A stretch of DNA of 64,000 nt, from assembly GCF_900106665.1 (NCBI RefSeq), contig NZ_FNNA01000004.1, forward strand, positions 62,001 to 126,000. Direction: 5' to 3'. The position numbers were made by a program, and so were the translations under genes. The stretch comes from Paracoccus sanguinis (GTDB lineage: Bacteria; Pseudomonadota; Alphaproteobacteria; Rhodobacterales; Rhodobacteraceae). Below, piece after piece: positions 54,294 through 62,589 of the stretch. Each line of letters begins with the position of its first letter. The first letter of the stretch is position 1. The notes beneath the pieces are model-generated. The model did no database searches, was not told the origin of the DNA, and was given only the letters and a program-made list of their open reading frames with translations.

Positions 54294-55530
54294 CCCCGAA
54301 CAGCGTGATGATCTCGCAGGCTTTCTGGCCGGCGATGGTGGTGACCTGCCCGGTGCCGATGACCTGCCCGTTCAGGACCAGATCGACCGGCGCGCCGTCG
54401 GGCCGGTCGAGCGCGATGACGGTGCCGACCCCGGCCTGCCGCAGCTCGCTCAGCGTCAGCAGCGCCTCGCCGAGGCGAAAGGACAGCCGCAGTTCCAGAT
54501 CGTCGAGCGCCGCGAGGGCGGGGGCGGGCGCGGCGGGCTGCGGGGCCTCGGGCGGCTGGGGGGCCTCGGGCGGCTGGGGCTGGCCCGGCGCGGCGCCCGG
54601 CGGGTCGAGAGAGGGCGGGGTGGGATCGGTCATCGCAAGCGTCTCGGTCAGGGAGGGGGAAGGTGCGGCAGCGTCGCGGCCCGCCGGCGCCGGGCGGCGC
54701 GGCGCGAAGGGCGCGGTCAGCCGCCAGAGGCCGGGGCCGGCGGCGGTGACGGGCGCGGTCAGCCGCCCCTCGACCACCGCCCGGGCGGGGCGGGGGGCGG
54801 CGTCGGGCGGCAGCATCAGCGCGTCGCCCGGGCGCAGGTCGCGCAGCTCGGCCAGCCGCAGGCTGAGGCTGTCGAGCTCGATCACCGTGCAAAGCGCGAG
54901 GTCCGGCATCTCGTCGCGCGGCCGCGCCCAGCGGTCGAGCGCCCCGGCCAGCCGCAGCGCCGCCGTGGGCGACAGCCGCAGCGCCAGCGGTTGCCGGCCG
55001 CGGGTGGGGGCCAGCGTCTCGACGCCCAGCAAGAGGGCCAACGGCTCGGGCACGTCGGGGCGCGCCGCCTGAAGCCGCTCGAACCGCAGCGACAGGCCGG
55101 TGAGCTGCTCGGCGGCGTCGAGCCAGGGGGTCAGCGCATCCTCGATGAGCAGCGCGGCGTCGGTCGGGGTCGCCGCGTCGAGCGGCAGGCCGGTCAGGCG
55201 GCGCAGCACCGGCCAGGGCAGCGCCACCGCCGCCGGGGCGCCGTCGACGGAAAGCGTCAGCCACGGCGCGCCCTCGGCGCCCTGCGGCTCGGGCCGCAGG
55301 TGCAGCGCGACGCTGCGCGCCCCGATCCGCAGGCTCAGCGGCCCGCGGCGGCGCATCAGCGCGTTCAGCGCCCGCGCCTGCCCGGCCGTAAGGCCCCGCG
55401 TGCGCCGGGTCAGCCGCAGGGGCGGGGCGTCGGGGGCGTCGGGGGCGGTCCCGGCATCGGCCCCCGCCGGAAGCCCCGGCAGGCGCGCGGCGCGCAGGTC
55501 GATCCCCAGCGGTGTCTCGGGCGCGCTCAT
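54286..55530 (-). CDS. sctQ: type III secretion sorting platform protein SctQ
   Basis: A 414-residue YscQ/FliN-like protein. The C-terminal SpoA domain is clear (about 340-412: RLGEALLTLSELRQAGVGTVIALD, then LNGQVIGTGQV). The N-terminal two thirds are diverged, and a Pro-rich linker with PEAPQPPEAPQP precedes the SpoA domain. It would form the cytoplasmic pods with SctK, SctL and SctN. An internal start for a short C-terminal product, known in other SctQ genes, is plausible (an ATG lies near residue 315). Confidence 0.88.
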   Translation of the reverse strand: MSAPETPLGIDLRAARLPGLPAGADAGTAPDAPDAPPLRLTRRTRGLTAGQARALNALMRRRGPLSLRIGARSVALHLRPEPQGAEGAPWLTLSVDGAPAAVALPWPVLRRLTGLPLDAATPTDAALLIEDALTPWLDAAEQLTGLSLRFERLQAARPDVPEPLALLLGVETLAPTRGRQPLALRLSPTAALRLAGALDRWARPRDEMPDLALCTVIELDSLSLRLAELRDLRPGDALMLPPDAAPRPARAVVEGRLTAPVTAAGPGLWRLTAPFAPRRPAPAGRDAAAPSPSLTETLAMTDPTPPSLDPPGAAPGQPQPPEAPQPPEAPQPAAPAPALAALDDLELRLSFRLGEALLTLSELRQAGVGTVIALDRPDGAPVDLVLNGQVIGTGQVTTIAGQKACEIITLFGDG

Positions 55531-56030
55531 GCGGATGTCCTTCGGGCGGCGAGGGGGCGCTCGTCCGCCTCGCGCTCGTCGCGCCGCTCGCGCGCGCGCA
55601 GGCGGGCGTCCTCGATGGGCGCGCGCAGGCGGTCGCGCTGGTCCAGCCGGCGCTCGGCTGTGGCAAGGGCCGCCTGCGCGGTCGCTACGTCGGCGCGCGC
55701 CGCCTCGATCATCAGGGCGGCGTCGGTCGTGGCGCGCTCGGCCGCGGCCTCGCGCGCGCGGTCGGCGGCAAAGGTGGTCAGCACCGCGTCGAGCGCGCCG
55801 CGCGCCTGCGCCGCCCGCAACAGCGGCGCGCGCAGCACCGCGCGGCGGGCGGCCTGATCCGCGGCCAGCGTGCGGGCGGCGCGGTCGGCGGCGTCGCGGG
55901 CGGCGACCGCCTCGACCAGCGCGGCGCGGGCGGCGGCAAGCTCGCCACGGGCGATGTCGCGGCGCATCCGCGCCAGCCGGACCAGCGCCCCGGTCTGCGC
56001 CAGACGGCGGGTGAGATGCGCCCCGCTCAC
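55527..56030 (-). CDS. sctO: type III secretion stalk protein SctO
   Basis: A 167-residue highly charged, helical protein (long Ala/Arg/Glu heptad-like run), the expected coiled coil of YscO/FliJ. Sequence conservation in this family is low, so the call depends on length, composition and its invariant place after sctN and before sctQ. GTG start overlaps the sctN stop (GTGA). Confidence 0.75.
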   Translation of the reverse strand: MSGAHLTRRLAQTGALVRLARMRRDIARGELAAARAALVEAVAARDAADRAARTLAADQAARRAVLRAPLLRAAQARGALDAVLTTFAADRAREAAAERATTDAALMIEAARADVATAQAALATAERRLDQRDRLRAPIEDARLRARERRDEREADERPLAARRTSA

Positions 56031-57385
56031 GGCGCCACCCCCAGCGCGGCCAGCCGCGCCTGCGTTTCCGAGAGCGGGGAGTGGTCGCCCACGTCCTGAC
56101 GCAGGAAGGCCTCGATCGCGGCGCGGCTGGCCAGCGCCGCGTCGGCCAGCGCGTCGCTGCCCTCGCGGTATTCGCCGACCTGGACGAGGATCTCGATCTC
56201 TTCCAGCTTGGCCAGCCGCGCGGTGACCTCGTGGCTGGCCGCGACCTGCGGGCGCGGGGCCACCGCGGGCATGACCCGGCTTTTCGAGCGCAGCACGTCG
56301 ATCGCCGGATAATGCCCGCGCGCCGCGAGGTCGCGCGACAGCACGATGTGTCCGTCGAGCAGGCTGCGCATCTCGTCGGCGACCGGGTCGGCGGCGTCGT
56401 CGTCGCCCTCGACCAGCACGGTGTAGATGGCGGTGATCGCGCCCTGCCGGGTCTGGCCCGGCCGCTCGACCAGCCGCGGCAGCTGCGCGAAGGTCGAGGG
56501 GGGAAAGCCCCGCCGCACCGGCGGCTCGCCCGCGGCCAGCCCGATCTCGCGCAGGGCGCGGGCCACGCGGGTGGCGCTGTCGATGAGCAGAAGGACATTG
56601 CGTCCCTCGGCGCGGAAGGCCTCGGCCGCGGCGGTCGCGGTCAGCGCCGCCCGCAGCCGCTCGGGCGCCGAGCGGTCCGAGGTCGCCACCACCACCGCTG
56701 CCCGCCGCCGCCCCTCGGGGCCGAGGTCACGCTCGAGGAACTCGGCCACCTCGCGGCCGCGCTCGCCGATCAGGCCCAGCACCACGACGTCGGCCTGCGC
56801 GCCGCGGATGATCTGGCTAAGCAGCGTGGACTTGCCCACCCCGGCGGCGCCGAAGATGCCGATCCGCTGGCCGCGGCCCAGCGTCAGCAGCCCGTCGATG
56901 GCCCTGAGGCCGGTGACGAAGGGCGTGGCGATCACCGGCCGGTCGAGCGGCGCGGGCGGGTCGGCGTTCAGCGGCACCGTGCGGGGGATGGCCGGGCCGC
57001 CGTCGAGCGGGCGGCCGAAGGCGTCGACCACGCGCCCGAGCAGCGCCGGGCCCGCCGGTCCCAGCGGCTCGGCGCCGGTCGGCGTGACCTCGGTGCGCCC
57101 CGAGAGGCCGCGCACGTCGTCGGCGGGGGCGAGGATCGCCTGCTCGCCGTCGAAGCCGATGATCTCGGCGGTCATCTCGACCCGGCTGACGGGGTCGCGC
57201 AGCAGGCATTCCTCGCCGATCCGGCCGTCGGCGAGCTGGGCGTGCAGGACGCAGCCGGTGATCCGCGTGACCCGGCCCCGCAGGTCGAGCGCCGAGACCC
57301 GGCTGGCGCGGGCCCGCAGCGCATCGGCGAGCGAGGCGGTTTCGGGGCTCTCGGGCGCCTCGGGCAGGGGGGTGGGCGAGGTCAC
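56027..57385 (-). CDS. sctN: type III secretion ATPase SctN
   Basis: A 452-residue F1-type ATPase. Walker A GAAGVGKST at 179-187, Walker B region NVLLLIDSATRVARA, and the family segment LPRLVERPGQT are intact. It unfolds and releases chaperone-bound substrates at the export gate. The start is GTG in overlap with the sctL stop (GTGA). Confidence 0.96.
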   Translation of the reverse strand: MTSPTPLPEAPESPETASLADALRARASRVSALDLRGRVTRITGCVLHAQLADGRIGEECLLRDPVSRVEMTAEIIGFDGEQAILAPADDVRGLSGRTEVTPTGAEPLGPAGPALLGRVVDAFGRPLDGGPAIPRTVPLNADPPAPLDRPVIATPFVTGLRAIDGLLTLGRGQRIGIFGAAGVGKSTLLSQIIRGAQADVVVLGLIGERGREVAEFLERDLGPEGRRRAAVVVATSDRSAPERLRAALTATAAAEAFRAEGRNVLLLIDSATRVARALREIGLAAGEPPVRRGFPPSTFAQLPRLVERPGQTRQGAITAIYTVLVEGDDDAADPVADEMRSLLDGHIVLSRDLAARGHYPAIDVLRSKSRVMPAVAPRPQVAASHEVTARLAKLEEIEILVQVGEYREGSDALADAALASRAAIEAFLRQDVGDHSPLSETQARLAALGVAP

Positions 57386-58023
57386 GCGCTGCCCTCGCGG
57401 TCAGGGGGTAGGGCGGGGGCCGGGGCGGGGGGCGCGGCGGGGGCGGCCGGGGTGCCCTCCTCCCACGCCTTCAGCGCCTGATCGGTGAGCGCGCGCAGGC
57501 CGATCTCGGCCGAGCCGTGGTCGCTGGTCAGCACCGCCCGCCCCGGCGCGAGCGCCGGATCGGGGTGCAGGCCCACGATCTCGGGCCCGGCCTCGCCCGC
57601 GTCGGCGGCGGCGCGGGTCACGGGGGCGATCACGTCGGGGGCGGCGAAGATGCGGCCCTTGCGGTGGTCGCGCATCTGCCGCAGCGCGGTCAGGGCGGCG
57701 TGATAGGTCGCCTCGTCCTCGGCAAACTCGCCGACGATGCGGCGCACGGTCAGCGCCACCATCCGCGCCAGCTCGGGCTCGAGCGCGGCGAGGCGCTGTT
57801 CGGCGGCGGCCTCGGCCCGGGCGATCATCCGGGCGGCGGCGCGCGCGCTTTCGCGCAGCGCCTTGCTGCGGGTGTCGCTGATCAGCGCGTCGGCGGCGCG
57901 GGCGGCGTCGGCCTCGGTCGCCTGCCGGGCGGCTTCGGCGGCGTGCAGGATGGCGTCGGCGCGGCGCAGCCGGTCCACCTCGGCGGCGCGCAGGATGCGG
58001 GGCGGGGGGGCCGCGCGGCTCAT
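57382..58023 (-). CDS. sctL: type III secretion stator protein SctL
   Basis: A 213-residue FliH/YscL-like protein. An Ala/Arg-rich coiled region (about 20-95) precedes the conserved C-terminal half (ALEPELARMVALTVRRIVGEF and LHPDPALAPGRAVLTSDHGSAEIGL), which matches FliH/V-ATPase E-like domains. It regulates and anchors SctN to the platform. Coupled at both ends. Confidence 0.85.
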   Translation of the reverse strand: MSRAAPPPRILRAAEVDRLRRADAILHAAEAARQATEADAARAADALISDTRSKALRESARAAARMIARAEAAAEQRLAALEPELARMVALTVRRIVGEFAEDEATYHAALTALRQMRDHRKGRIFAAPDVIAPVTRAAADAGEAGPEIVGLHPDPALAPGRAVLTSDHGSAEIGLRALTDQALKAWEEGTPAAPAAPPAPAPALPPDREGSA

Positions 58024-58715
58024 GCCGGGGCCTCGGCGGAGGGCAGGGCGCAGGCGGCGAGCGCTGCGTCGAGCGCGAGGTCCGGGCGCTCGGCGGGCGG
58101 GACGGCGGCGGGATCGGGGGGCAGCGGCGTGTGGCGGCGCGACCACGGCAGGCGCAGGCCGCGCGGGCCGCGGGCCGGGGACGGGGCGGCAGGGGGGGCC
58201 GTGTCGGCGGCCGGCGCGTCGCCGCCGCCCGGCCATTCGGCGGCGAGGACCGCCGGAAGCCTGCGCCGCCACGCCGCGTCGATCCGCCGCTCTGCGGCGC
58301 CGAGCGTCTCGGCGAGCGGCAGGGTCTCGGGCGGCAGCGCGAGGTGGCGGCGGGCGAGGGCGAAGGCCTGCGCCTCGTCCGCGACCAGCGCCCGCGCCTC
58401 GGCCCGCGCGTCGGGGGTGATGGCGAGCGCCAGCTGGTGCCCGGCCAGCACCGCCGCGGCCGCGGACCGCACCCGCTGCCCCTGCGCCGGATCGACGAGC
58501 GCCGCCACCGCCGGGTCGCAGGGGTCGAAGGCCGCCCCGAGGTCCGGCAGCCCGCCCGCCGCCCGTCCGGCCGCGCGACCGTCGGCGGCCAACCCCGAAA
58601 GACGCCACGCCCCGCGCCGGTTCTGCAACGCCGTCCGGGCGCGCGCCGCCGCGAGCGCCGCGCGCCGCCCGGCCAGCCGGTCCCCGCCCAGCGCAGCCTC
58701 GGGCGCGCCGCTCAT
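58020..58715 (-). CDS. sctK: type III secretion sorting platform accessory protein SctK (NolU-like position)
   Basis: A 231-residue Ala-rich soluble protein. It has FDPCDPAVAALVDPAQGQRV and a WRRRLPAVLAAEWP segment but no motif I can assign with certainty. The position between sctJ and sctL is that of SctK (YscK, NolU in rhizobia). ATG 58715 fits the ATGA overlap with sctJ. The call is mostly positional. Confidence 0.65.
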   Translation of the reverse strand: MSGAPEAALGGDRLAGRRAALAAARARTALQNRRGAWRLSGLAADGRAAGRAAGGLPDLGAAFDPCDPAVAALVDPAQGQRVRSAAAAVLAGHQLALAITPDARAEARALVADEAQAFALARRHLALPPETLPLAETLGAAERRIDAAWRRRLPAVLAAEWPGGGDAPAADTAPPAAPSPARGPRGLRLPWSRRHTPLPPDPAAVPPAERPDLALDAALAACALPSAEAPA

Positions 58716-59542
58716 GCCTCGCCCTCGCCCGGCAGCGCCGCGCCCGCGCGGCGGCGCAGCCGGGCGCGCAGCCACGGCAGCCCGGCGGTCAGGAACCCCA
58801 GCGCCGCCAGCGCCAGCAGCCCGCCGATCATCGCCCACAGCCGCGCCGCGCTGGCCGGATGCACCCACACGCCGGCCACGCTGACCAGCACCGGGGCCGC
58901 GACGCCCTGCGCGGCGGCCTCGGCCCGCGCCGGTTCGGCCGGCACCATCACCACGGTGATGTTGTCGTAAAGCAGCCCCTCGATCGAGTTTGCGACCAGC
59001 AGCTTGATCTGGGTGCTGTAGCTTTCCACGTTCGACCCCGGCGCGTAGCGCACGAAGACCGAGGCCGAGGACGGCTTGACGTCGCGGCCGAGCATGTCGG
59101 CCTCGGGCAGGACGACATGGATGCGCGCCGACTGCACGCCGTCGATCTCGGCGATGGTGCGCGACAGCTCCTGGCTCAGCGCATAGATCATCCGCGCCCG
59201 CTCTTCGGTGGGCGAGGAGACCAGCCCCTCCTTGCGGAACACGTCGCCCATGCTGTCGTAGGTCCGCGCCGGCAGGCCGCGCGCCTCGAGCAGGTCGACG
59301 GCCTCGGCGAAGCGCGCCTCGTCCACGGTGACGGTCAGGCCGGTCGTGCCCGGGGCCTTGGCGGCGGGGATGCCGCCCGCCGACAGCGCGGCGACCATCT
59401 CGTTCGCCTCACGCTCGGAGAGGCCGGTGTAGAGGTCGGTCTTGCAGCCGGCGAGCATCAGCAGCGCGGCCAGCGCCAGCGCCGCCGCGGGCAGGCGGCC
59501 GGGGCGGCCGGTCGGGGCCGGCGGGAACATCGGAACTGGCAT
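58712..59542 (-). CDS. sctJ: type III secretion inner membrane ring lipoprotein SctJ
   Basis: A 276-residue YscJ/PrgK lipoprotein. The lipobox LAGC has C33, followed by LYTGLSEREANEMVAAL, the family hallmark. IDGVQSARIHVVLPE and SIEGLLYDNITVVMVP are further conserved stretches, and a C-terminal membrane helix lies at about 235-255. AGGA precedes ATG 59542. A 7-bp hairpin (59545-59562) overlaps the ribosome-site region. Confidence 0.94.
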   Translation of the reverse strand: MPVPMFPPAPTGRPGRLPAAALALAALLMLAGCKTDLYTGLSEREANEMVAALSAGGIPAAKAPGTTGLTVTVDEARFAEAVDLLEARGLPARTYDSMGDVFRKEGLVSSPTEERARMIYALSQELSRTIAEIDGVQSARIHVVLPEADMLGRDVKPSSASVFVRYAPGSNVESYSTQIKLLVANSIEGLLYDNITVVMVPAEPARAEAAAQGVAAPVLVSVAGVWVHPASAARLWAMIGGLLALAALGFLTAGLPWLRARLRRRAGAALPGEGEA

Positions 59543-59592
59543 GTGCGGTCCTGAGGGACCGCCCGGGCCGCCGGGCCGATCGCCCGGCGCGC

Positions 59593-59931
59593 TCAGGCGC
59601 CCTTGAGAAAACTGTTGAGGTTGTTGCCGAGGCTCGACGAGATCGACGTGGCCATCGAGAACTGGATGATCTGCCCCTGCAGTTGCAGCGCCACCTGCAT
59701 CGCCTCTTGCGCGGCCTGAAGCTGCTGCGAGATGTCCGCCCCGGCCGAGACGGGGGCGGCCATCTGCGTCTCGACGGCGCGGGTGCCGGCCTCGAAACTG
59801 GCGTGCATCCGGCCGAGCCCTTGCAGCGCCTCGGTGGCGATGTCGCTCAGCTGCGGGGCGGGGGCGGGCACGGGCTGGGCCGGGACGGCAGAGAGGGCGT
59901 CGGCACCCAGGGCGGTGACAGCGGTGACCAT
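59593..59931 (-). CDS. sctI: type III secretion inner rod protein SctI
   Basis: A 112-residue protein. The C-terminal region (ISQQLQAAQEAMQVALQLQGQIIQFSMATSISSSLGNNLNSFLKG) matches YscI/PrgJ-type inner rod proteins, with the N-terminus Pro/Ala-rich. It would form the rod in the basal body and connect to the needle. Its place before sctJ corresponds to NolB in rhizobial systems. Confidence 0.85.
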   Translation of the reverse strand: MVTAVTALGADALSAVPAQPVPAPAPQLSDIATEALQGLGRMHASFEAGTRAVETQMAAPVSAGADISQQLQAAQEAMQVALQLQGQIIQFSMATSISSSLGNNLNSFLKGA

Positions 59932-59959
59932 CGGCAGGCTCCTTCAGCGGGGGCGGGGG

Positions 59960-60412
59960 TCAGGCGGGCCGGGGGACCGGGCGCTGACCGCGCGGGAGTG
60001 AGGGTGGCTTTCGCAGGGCGAGGCCGGGGGGTGGCGGGGCAGGGCGGCCGGCTCGCGCGCGGGTGCGCCGGGGCAGCGGCCGTCCCGGCGGGGCCGGGGG
60101 GCGGGGCCGTCCGGGGCTGCCGCCTCCGCCACCGGCCAGGCCGAGGCCCAGGGCGGCAAGACGGACAGGCCCGAACGGCATGGTGTTCGTGGCGGGGGAA
60201 TGCACCGGCTGGTCAGGCCGGATGCGGGCGGCGCGGCGGCCGCCATCGAGGACCGCCGCGGCGAGGCGGCGGAAGGGGTTGGCGCAGTCGCCCCGGCCCC
60301 GGCCCGCGGCCCCGGCCATCCGCCGGCGCAGCAGCGCGCGCAGCAGCGGCGCGAAATCGCGCCGTCCGGTGCTGGCGGCATCTCGCCGTGAGGTGGGGGC
60401 GGGGGCGGTCAT
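59960..60412 (-). CDS. hypothetical protein in the secretion operon
   Basis: A possible 150-residue basic protein (starts MTAPAPTSRRDAAS). The first 90 codons have the very high third-position GC of the neighbours; the last 50 are Pro/Arg-rich. Two other minus-strand frames are open over parts of this stretch and could compete, one starting at a GTG at 60578 behind AGAGGG. No family is recognised. If this call is wrong, 59932-60606 holds no gene. A needle-length ruler would be expected somewhere in such a locus, but nothing here identifies it as one. Confidence 0.4.
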   Translation of the reverse strand: MTAPAPTSRRDAASTGRRDFAPLLRALLRRRMAGAAGRGRGDCANPFRRLAAAVLDGGRRAARIRPDQPVHSPATNTMPFGPVRLAALGLGLAGGGGGSPGRPRPPAPPGRPLPRRTRARAGRPAPPPPGLALRKPPSLPRGQRPVPRPA

Positions 60413-60606
60413 CGGCGTCGGTCTCTGGCCTGCGTGGTGCGCGTTTCGGGGGTCGGGGTCCGCGGCCGGGATCTGCCGGCAGCGGGTCGGGCGCGGGGCC
60501 GGCGGGCGGGGCCGGCGAGGGACGGGGCGCGGCGTCGGCCGGGACGGGGCAGGGGTCGGTGCTGGCGATCCGTGGCACCCGTCCCTCTGGCCTTGGCCGG
60601 CCCGTG

Positions 60607-60828
60607 TCAGTAGTTCGCGCCGCCGCCGATCGAGCCGGACAGGTCGCCCATCATGCCCACGAAGTTCATCACCCCCGACGCCACCGCCAGCGGCGGGAAC
60701 GCCATCTTGAGCAGCGCGCCGAGCGGCGAGTTGAGGATGCCCGAGAACGCCTTGGCGATGTTCCCAAGCCCCGAGAAGATCTTGCCAACGCCACCGAGGG
60801 CCTTGCCGATCCCGCTAAGAAGTCCCAT
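60607..60828 (-). CDS. small glycine-rich hydrophobic protein, possible translocator or pore peptide
   Basis: A 73-residue protein from ATG 60828 (GGAG 9 bases upstream; an ATG at 60843 adds five residues). The first 40 residues are an amphipathic glycine-zipper-like repeat (LLSGIGKALGGVGKIFSGL), followed by a hydrophobic segment and a GGGANY tail. No family is recognised. It follows two chaperone-like genes in the secretion operon, so it may be a secreted membrane-active subunit. This is inference. Confidence 0.65.
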   Translation of the reverse strand: MGLLSGIGKALGGVGKIFSGLGNIAKAFSGILNSPLGALLKMAFPPLAVASGVMNFVGMMGDLSGSIGGGANY

Positions 60829-60846
60829 TGTTTTCAACTCCATGCC

Positions 60847-61302
60847 TTAGGTTGTTGTCCGCTGACCAATTGCTCCGGGGGGCGCGGACGAGACCCCGGA
60901 TTCCGCCGCGAGCCCCGCGGGGCCCTGCGTCGTCTCATCGGCGCCGTTGACCAGAAGATCGGCGAAGGCCTCGGCGTGTCCGCCCTCGCCCCGCAGTTCC
61001 TCGGCCAGGCGGCGCGCTTCGGCCTGCTGGTTCTCCAGCACCTTGCACATGGCGAGCACCGCCTGCGCCTCGGCCTTGCCTTCCAGGTCCGAGGCGATGA
61101 CCTCGGTCAGGATCCGGTCGGCCTCGGGGAAATCGCCGGCCACCATCTCGATCAGCGCCAGCCCGATGCGACCGGCGCCGAACTGCGGCATCCAGGTCGA
61201 GATCGCCTCGAACACCGGGCGCATGTCGGTGTCGATCCCGCGCATGACGCCGGAATACCCCGCCTCGATCAGCAGCTTCATGTCGGCGCGGTCGATCTGC
61301 AT
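60847..61302 (-). CDS. type III secretion chaperone-like protein (HrpB1/YscG-type TPR), long paralogue
   Basis: A 151-residue helical protein with TPR-like repeats (RIGLALIEMVAGDFPEADRILTEVIAS and AQAVLAMCKVLENQQAEARRLAEEL) and a disordered C-terminal tail. The pattern is that of YscG/HrpB1-type small chaperones. It ends 3 bases before the longer start of the glycine-rich protein, suggesting a chaperone-substrate pair. The next gene upstream is a shorter relative. Confidence 0.72.
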   Translation of the reverse strand: MQIDRADMKLLIEAGYSGVMRGIDTDMRPVFEAISTWMPQFGAGRIGLALIEMVAGDFPEADRILTEVIASDLEGKAEAQAVLAMCKVLENQQAEARRLAEELRGEGGHAEAFADLLVNGADETTQGPAGLAAESGVSSAPPGAIGQRTTT

Positions 61303-61343
61303 CGCGGGGTCCTTTCGGGCGTCGGCCGGGGGGTGGCGGGGGA

Positions 61344-61655
61344 TCAGCGGGCGAGTTCGGGGAAGTCGCTCGCCAGCGAATCGAGCACGTCGCGGGCCTG
61401 GGCGGCGCGGGTCGTGGCGGTGCGGGCGGCGTCCTCGATCATCGCATAGCCGGCCTCGGGGTTGCCGTGGCCGATCAGGTGCAGGCCGCGGCCGATCCCG
61501 GCCAGCGCGTCCTGCGGATAGTGCTGCGACCAGGTGTCGAAGATCGGCATCAGCGGCGCCTCGACCCCGCGCTGCCCGGCCAGGATCGCCACGGCCATCA
61601 TCAGGTGCAGATCGTCGATCTGGTCGGCGGTCGCGGCGGCTTGGGGCAGGCTCAT
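61344..61655 (-). CDS. type III secretion chaperone-like protein (HrpB1/YscG-type TPR), short paralogue
   Basis: A 103-residue helical protein (LMMAVAILAGQRGVEAPLMPIFDTWSQHYPQDALAGIGRGLHLI) with the same helix pattern as its neighbour; the segments IFDTWSQHYPQ...GIGRGLHLI and AISTWMPQF...RIGLALIEM line up. AAGGAC precedes the ATG. It is probably a chaperone for needle, rod or translocator components. Confidence 0.72.
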   Translation of the reverse strand: MSLPQAAATADQIDDLHLMMAVAILAGQRGVEAPLMPIFDTWSQHYPQDALAGIGRGLHLIGHGNPEAGYAMIEDAARTATTRAAQARDVLDSLASDFPELAR

Positions 61656-61667
61656 CGACAGTCCTTT

Positions 61668-62525
61668 CTAGCGAAGGGGAACGGGAACGGCGCGCCGGTC
61701 GCCCGGCGGCACGGAAGAGGGGGGCGCGGGGTAGGGGGCGGCAGGATAGGGGGCCGCGGGATAGGCGGGGTCCGCGCTCCAGCCGCCCGCGCCCAACGGC
61801 CTGCGGCGGCGGCCGGGACCGCGGATGATGATCGGCAGCCGGTCGTCGGCCACCGCCTCGACCCCGGCGGCGAGCGCCGCCACCAGCTCGGCCACGGCGT
61901 CGGCGTAGCCCTGCGGGCCGACCACCCGGACCGCCTGCGCGTCGCCCGAGGCGACCAGCGGCCAGGCCGTCTCGTCCATCTGCAACGCCTGCATCTGCGC
62001 CCGCAGCTCGGACAGCGGCACGCCCTTGAGCGGGACCAGCCGGCTGACCAGCGCCGACGGCGGCTCGACATGGACGGCGGCGCCGTCGAACCACCAGACG
62101 ATCTGCCCGCCCGTCGCGAGCGAATCGAGCACGTCGCGCAGCGTGCCCTCGGCGTTGGCGACGTTGACGCGCGTGCTCAGCCCCTCGGCGGCGATCATCG
62201 GGATGCCGGACCGCAGGGACATCTGGCGGATGACCTCACTCACGGCCACGTCCCTCGCCTCGTAGGGGAAGGGCTGGGCCAGCATGAGCAGGCCGAAGCT
62301 GTCGAGTTCACCCCGCACGCGGGCCGGGTCGGCGGGGGCTGTATCGTTGGGGAGAATGTCGGAAGGTCCGGCGTCCTGCGCCCGCGCCCCCCCGACCCCC
62401 GGTCCCGCCAGCCACAGGCACGCGAGGACCAGCGCCGCCGCGGCCCGTGAGGGTCGCGCCGCGGGCCCGCGGGGGGCCCGGCAAACGGGGCAGTCGGCAA
62501 AAGTCGCATGGTCGGGTCCGTTCAT
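61668..62525 (-). CDS. sctC1: type III secretin N-terminal domain protein (RhcC1-like), no pore domain
   Basis: A 285-residue protein. A hydrophobic export segment (about 28-49) is followed by an N0-like domain (about 88-155: FPYEARDVAVSEVIRQMSLRSG and LRDVLDSLA) and an N1-like domain (163-220), then a Pro/Tyr-rich tail. The secretin pore domain is absent and is supplied by the gene at 44421-45647. This split is known from rhizobial RhcC1/RhcC2. It heads the main secretion operon. ATG 62525 gives the best export signal, but its ribosome site is weak; the frame is open to 62663. Confidence 0.85.
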   Translation of the reverse strand: MNGPDHATFADCPVCRAPRGPAARPSRAAAALVLACLWLAGPGVGGARAQDAGPSDILPNDTAPADPARVRGELDSFGLLMLAQPFPYEARDVAVSEVIRQMSLRSGIPMIAAEGLSTRVNVANAEGTLRDVLDSLATGGQIVWWFDGAAVHVEPPSALVSRLVPLKGVPLSELRAQMQALQMDETAWPLVASGDAQAVRVVGPQGYADAVAELVAALAAGVEAVADDRLPIIIRGPGRRRRPLGAGGWSADPAYPAAPYPAAPYPAPPSSVPPGDRRAVPVPLR

Positions 62526-62557
62526 CTCGCGCGACCCAAGCCGATGAACGCGACAAA

Positions 62558-62589
62558 TGAGTGACGGTCGGAGGGGTGAGTGACGGTCG
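62558..62589. promoter_or_regulatory. direct repeat in the main secretion promoter region
   Basis: TGAGTGACGGTCG occurs at 62558-62570 and 62577-62589, a 19-bp period, 33 bp upstream of the sctC1 start in the 152-bp divergent spacer. Such repeats commonly bind activators. A short CCGAC-N4-GTCGG palindrome lies nearer the divergent gene. Confidence 0.5.

Noticed and set aside
59944..60381. Alternative minus-strand frame (145 codons) between sctI and the glycine-rich gene
   Set aside because: Its Cys/Pro/Ser/Arg-rich translation lacks the codon pattern of the neighbours; the 59960-60412 frame is preferred, though weakly.
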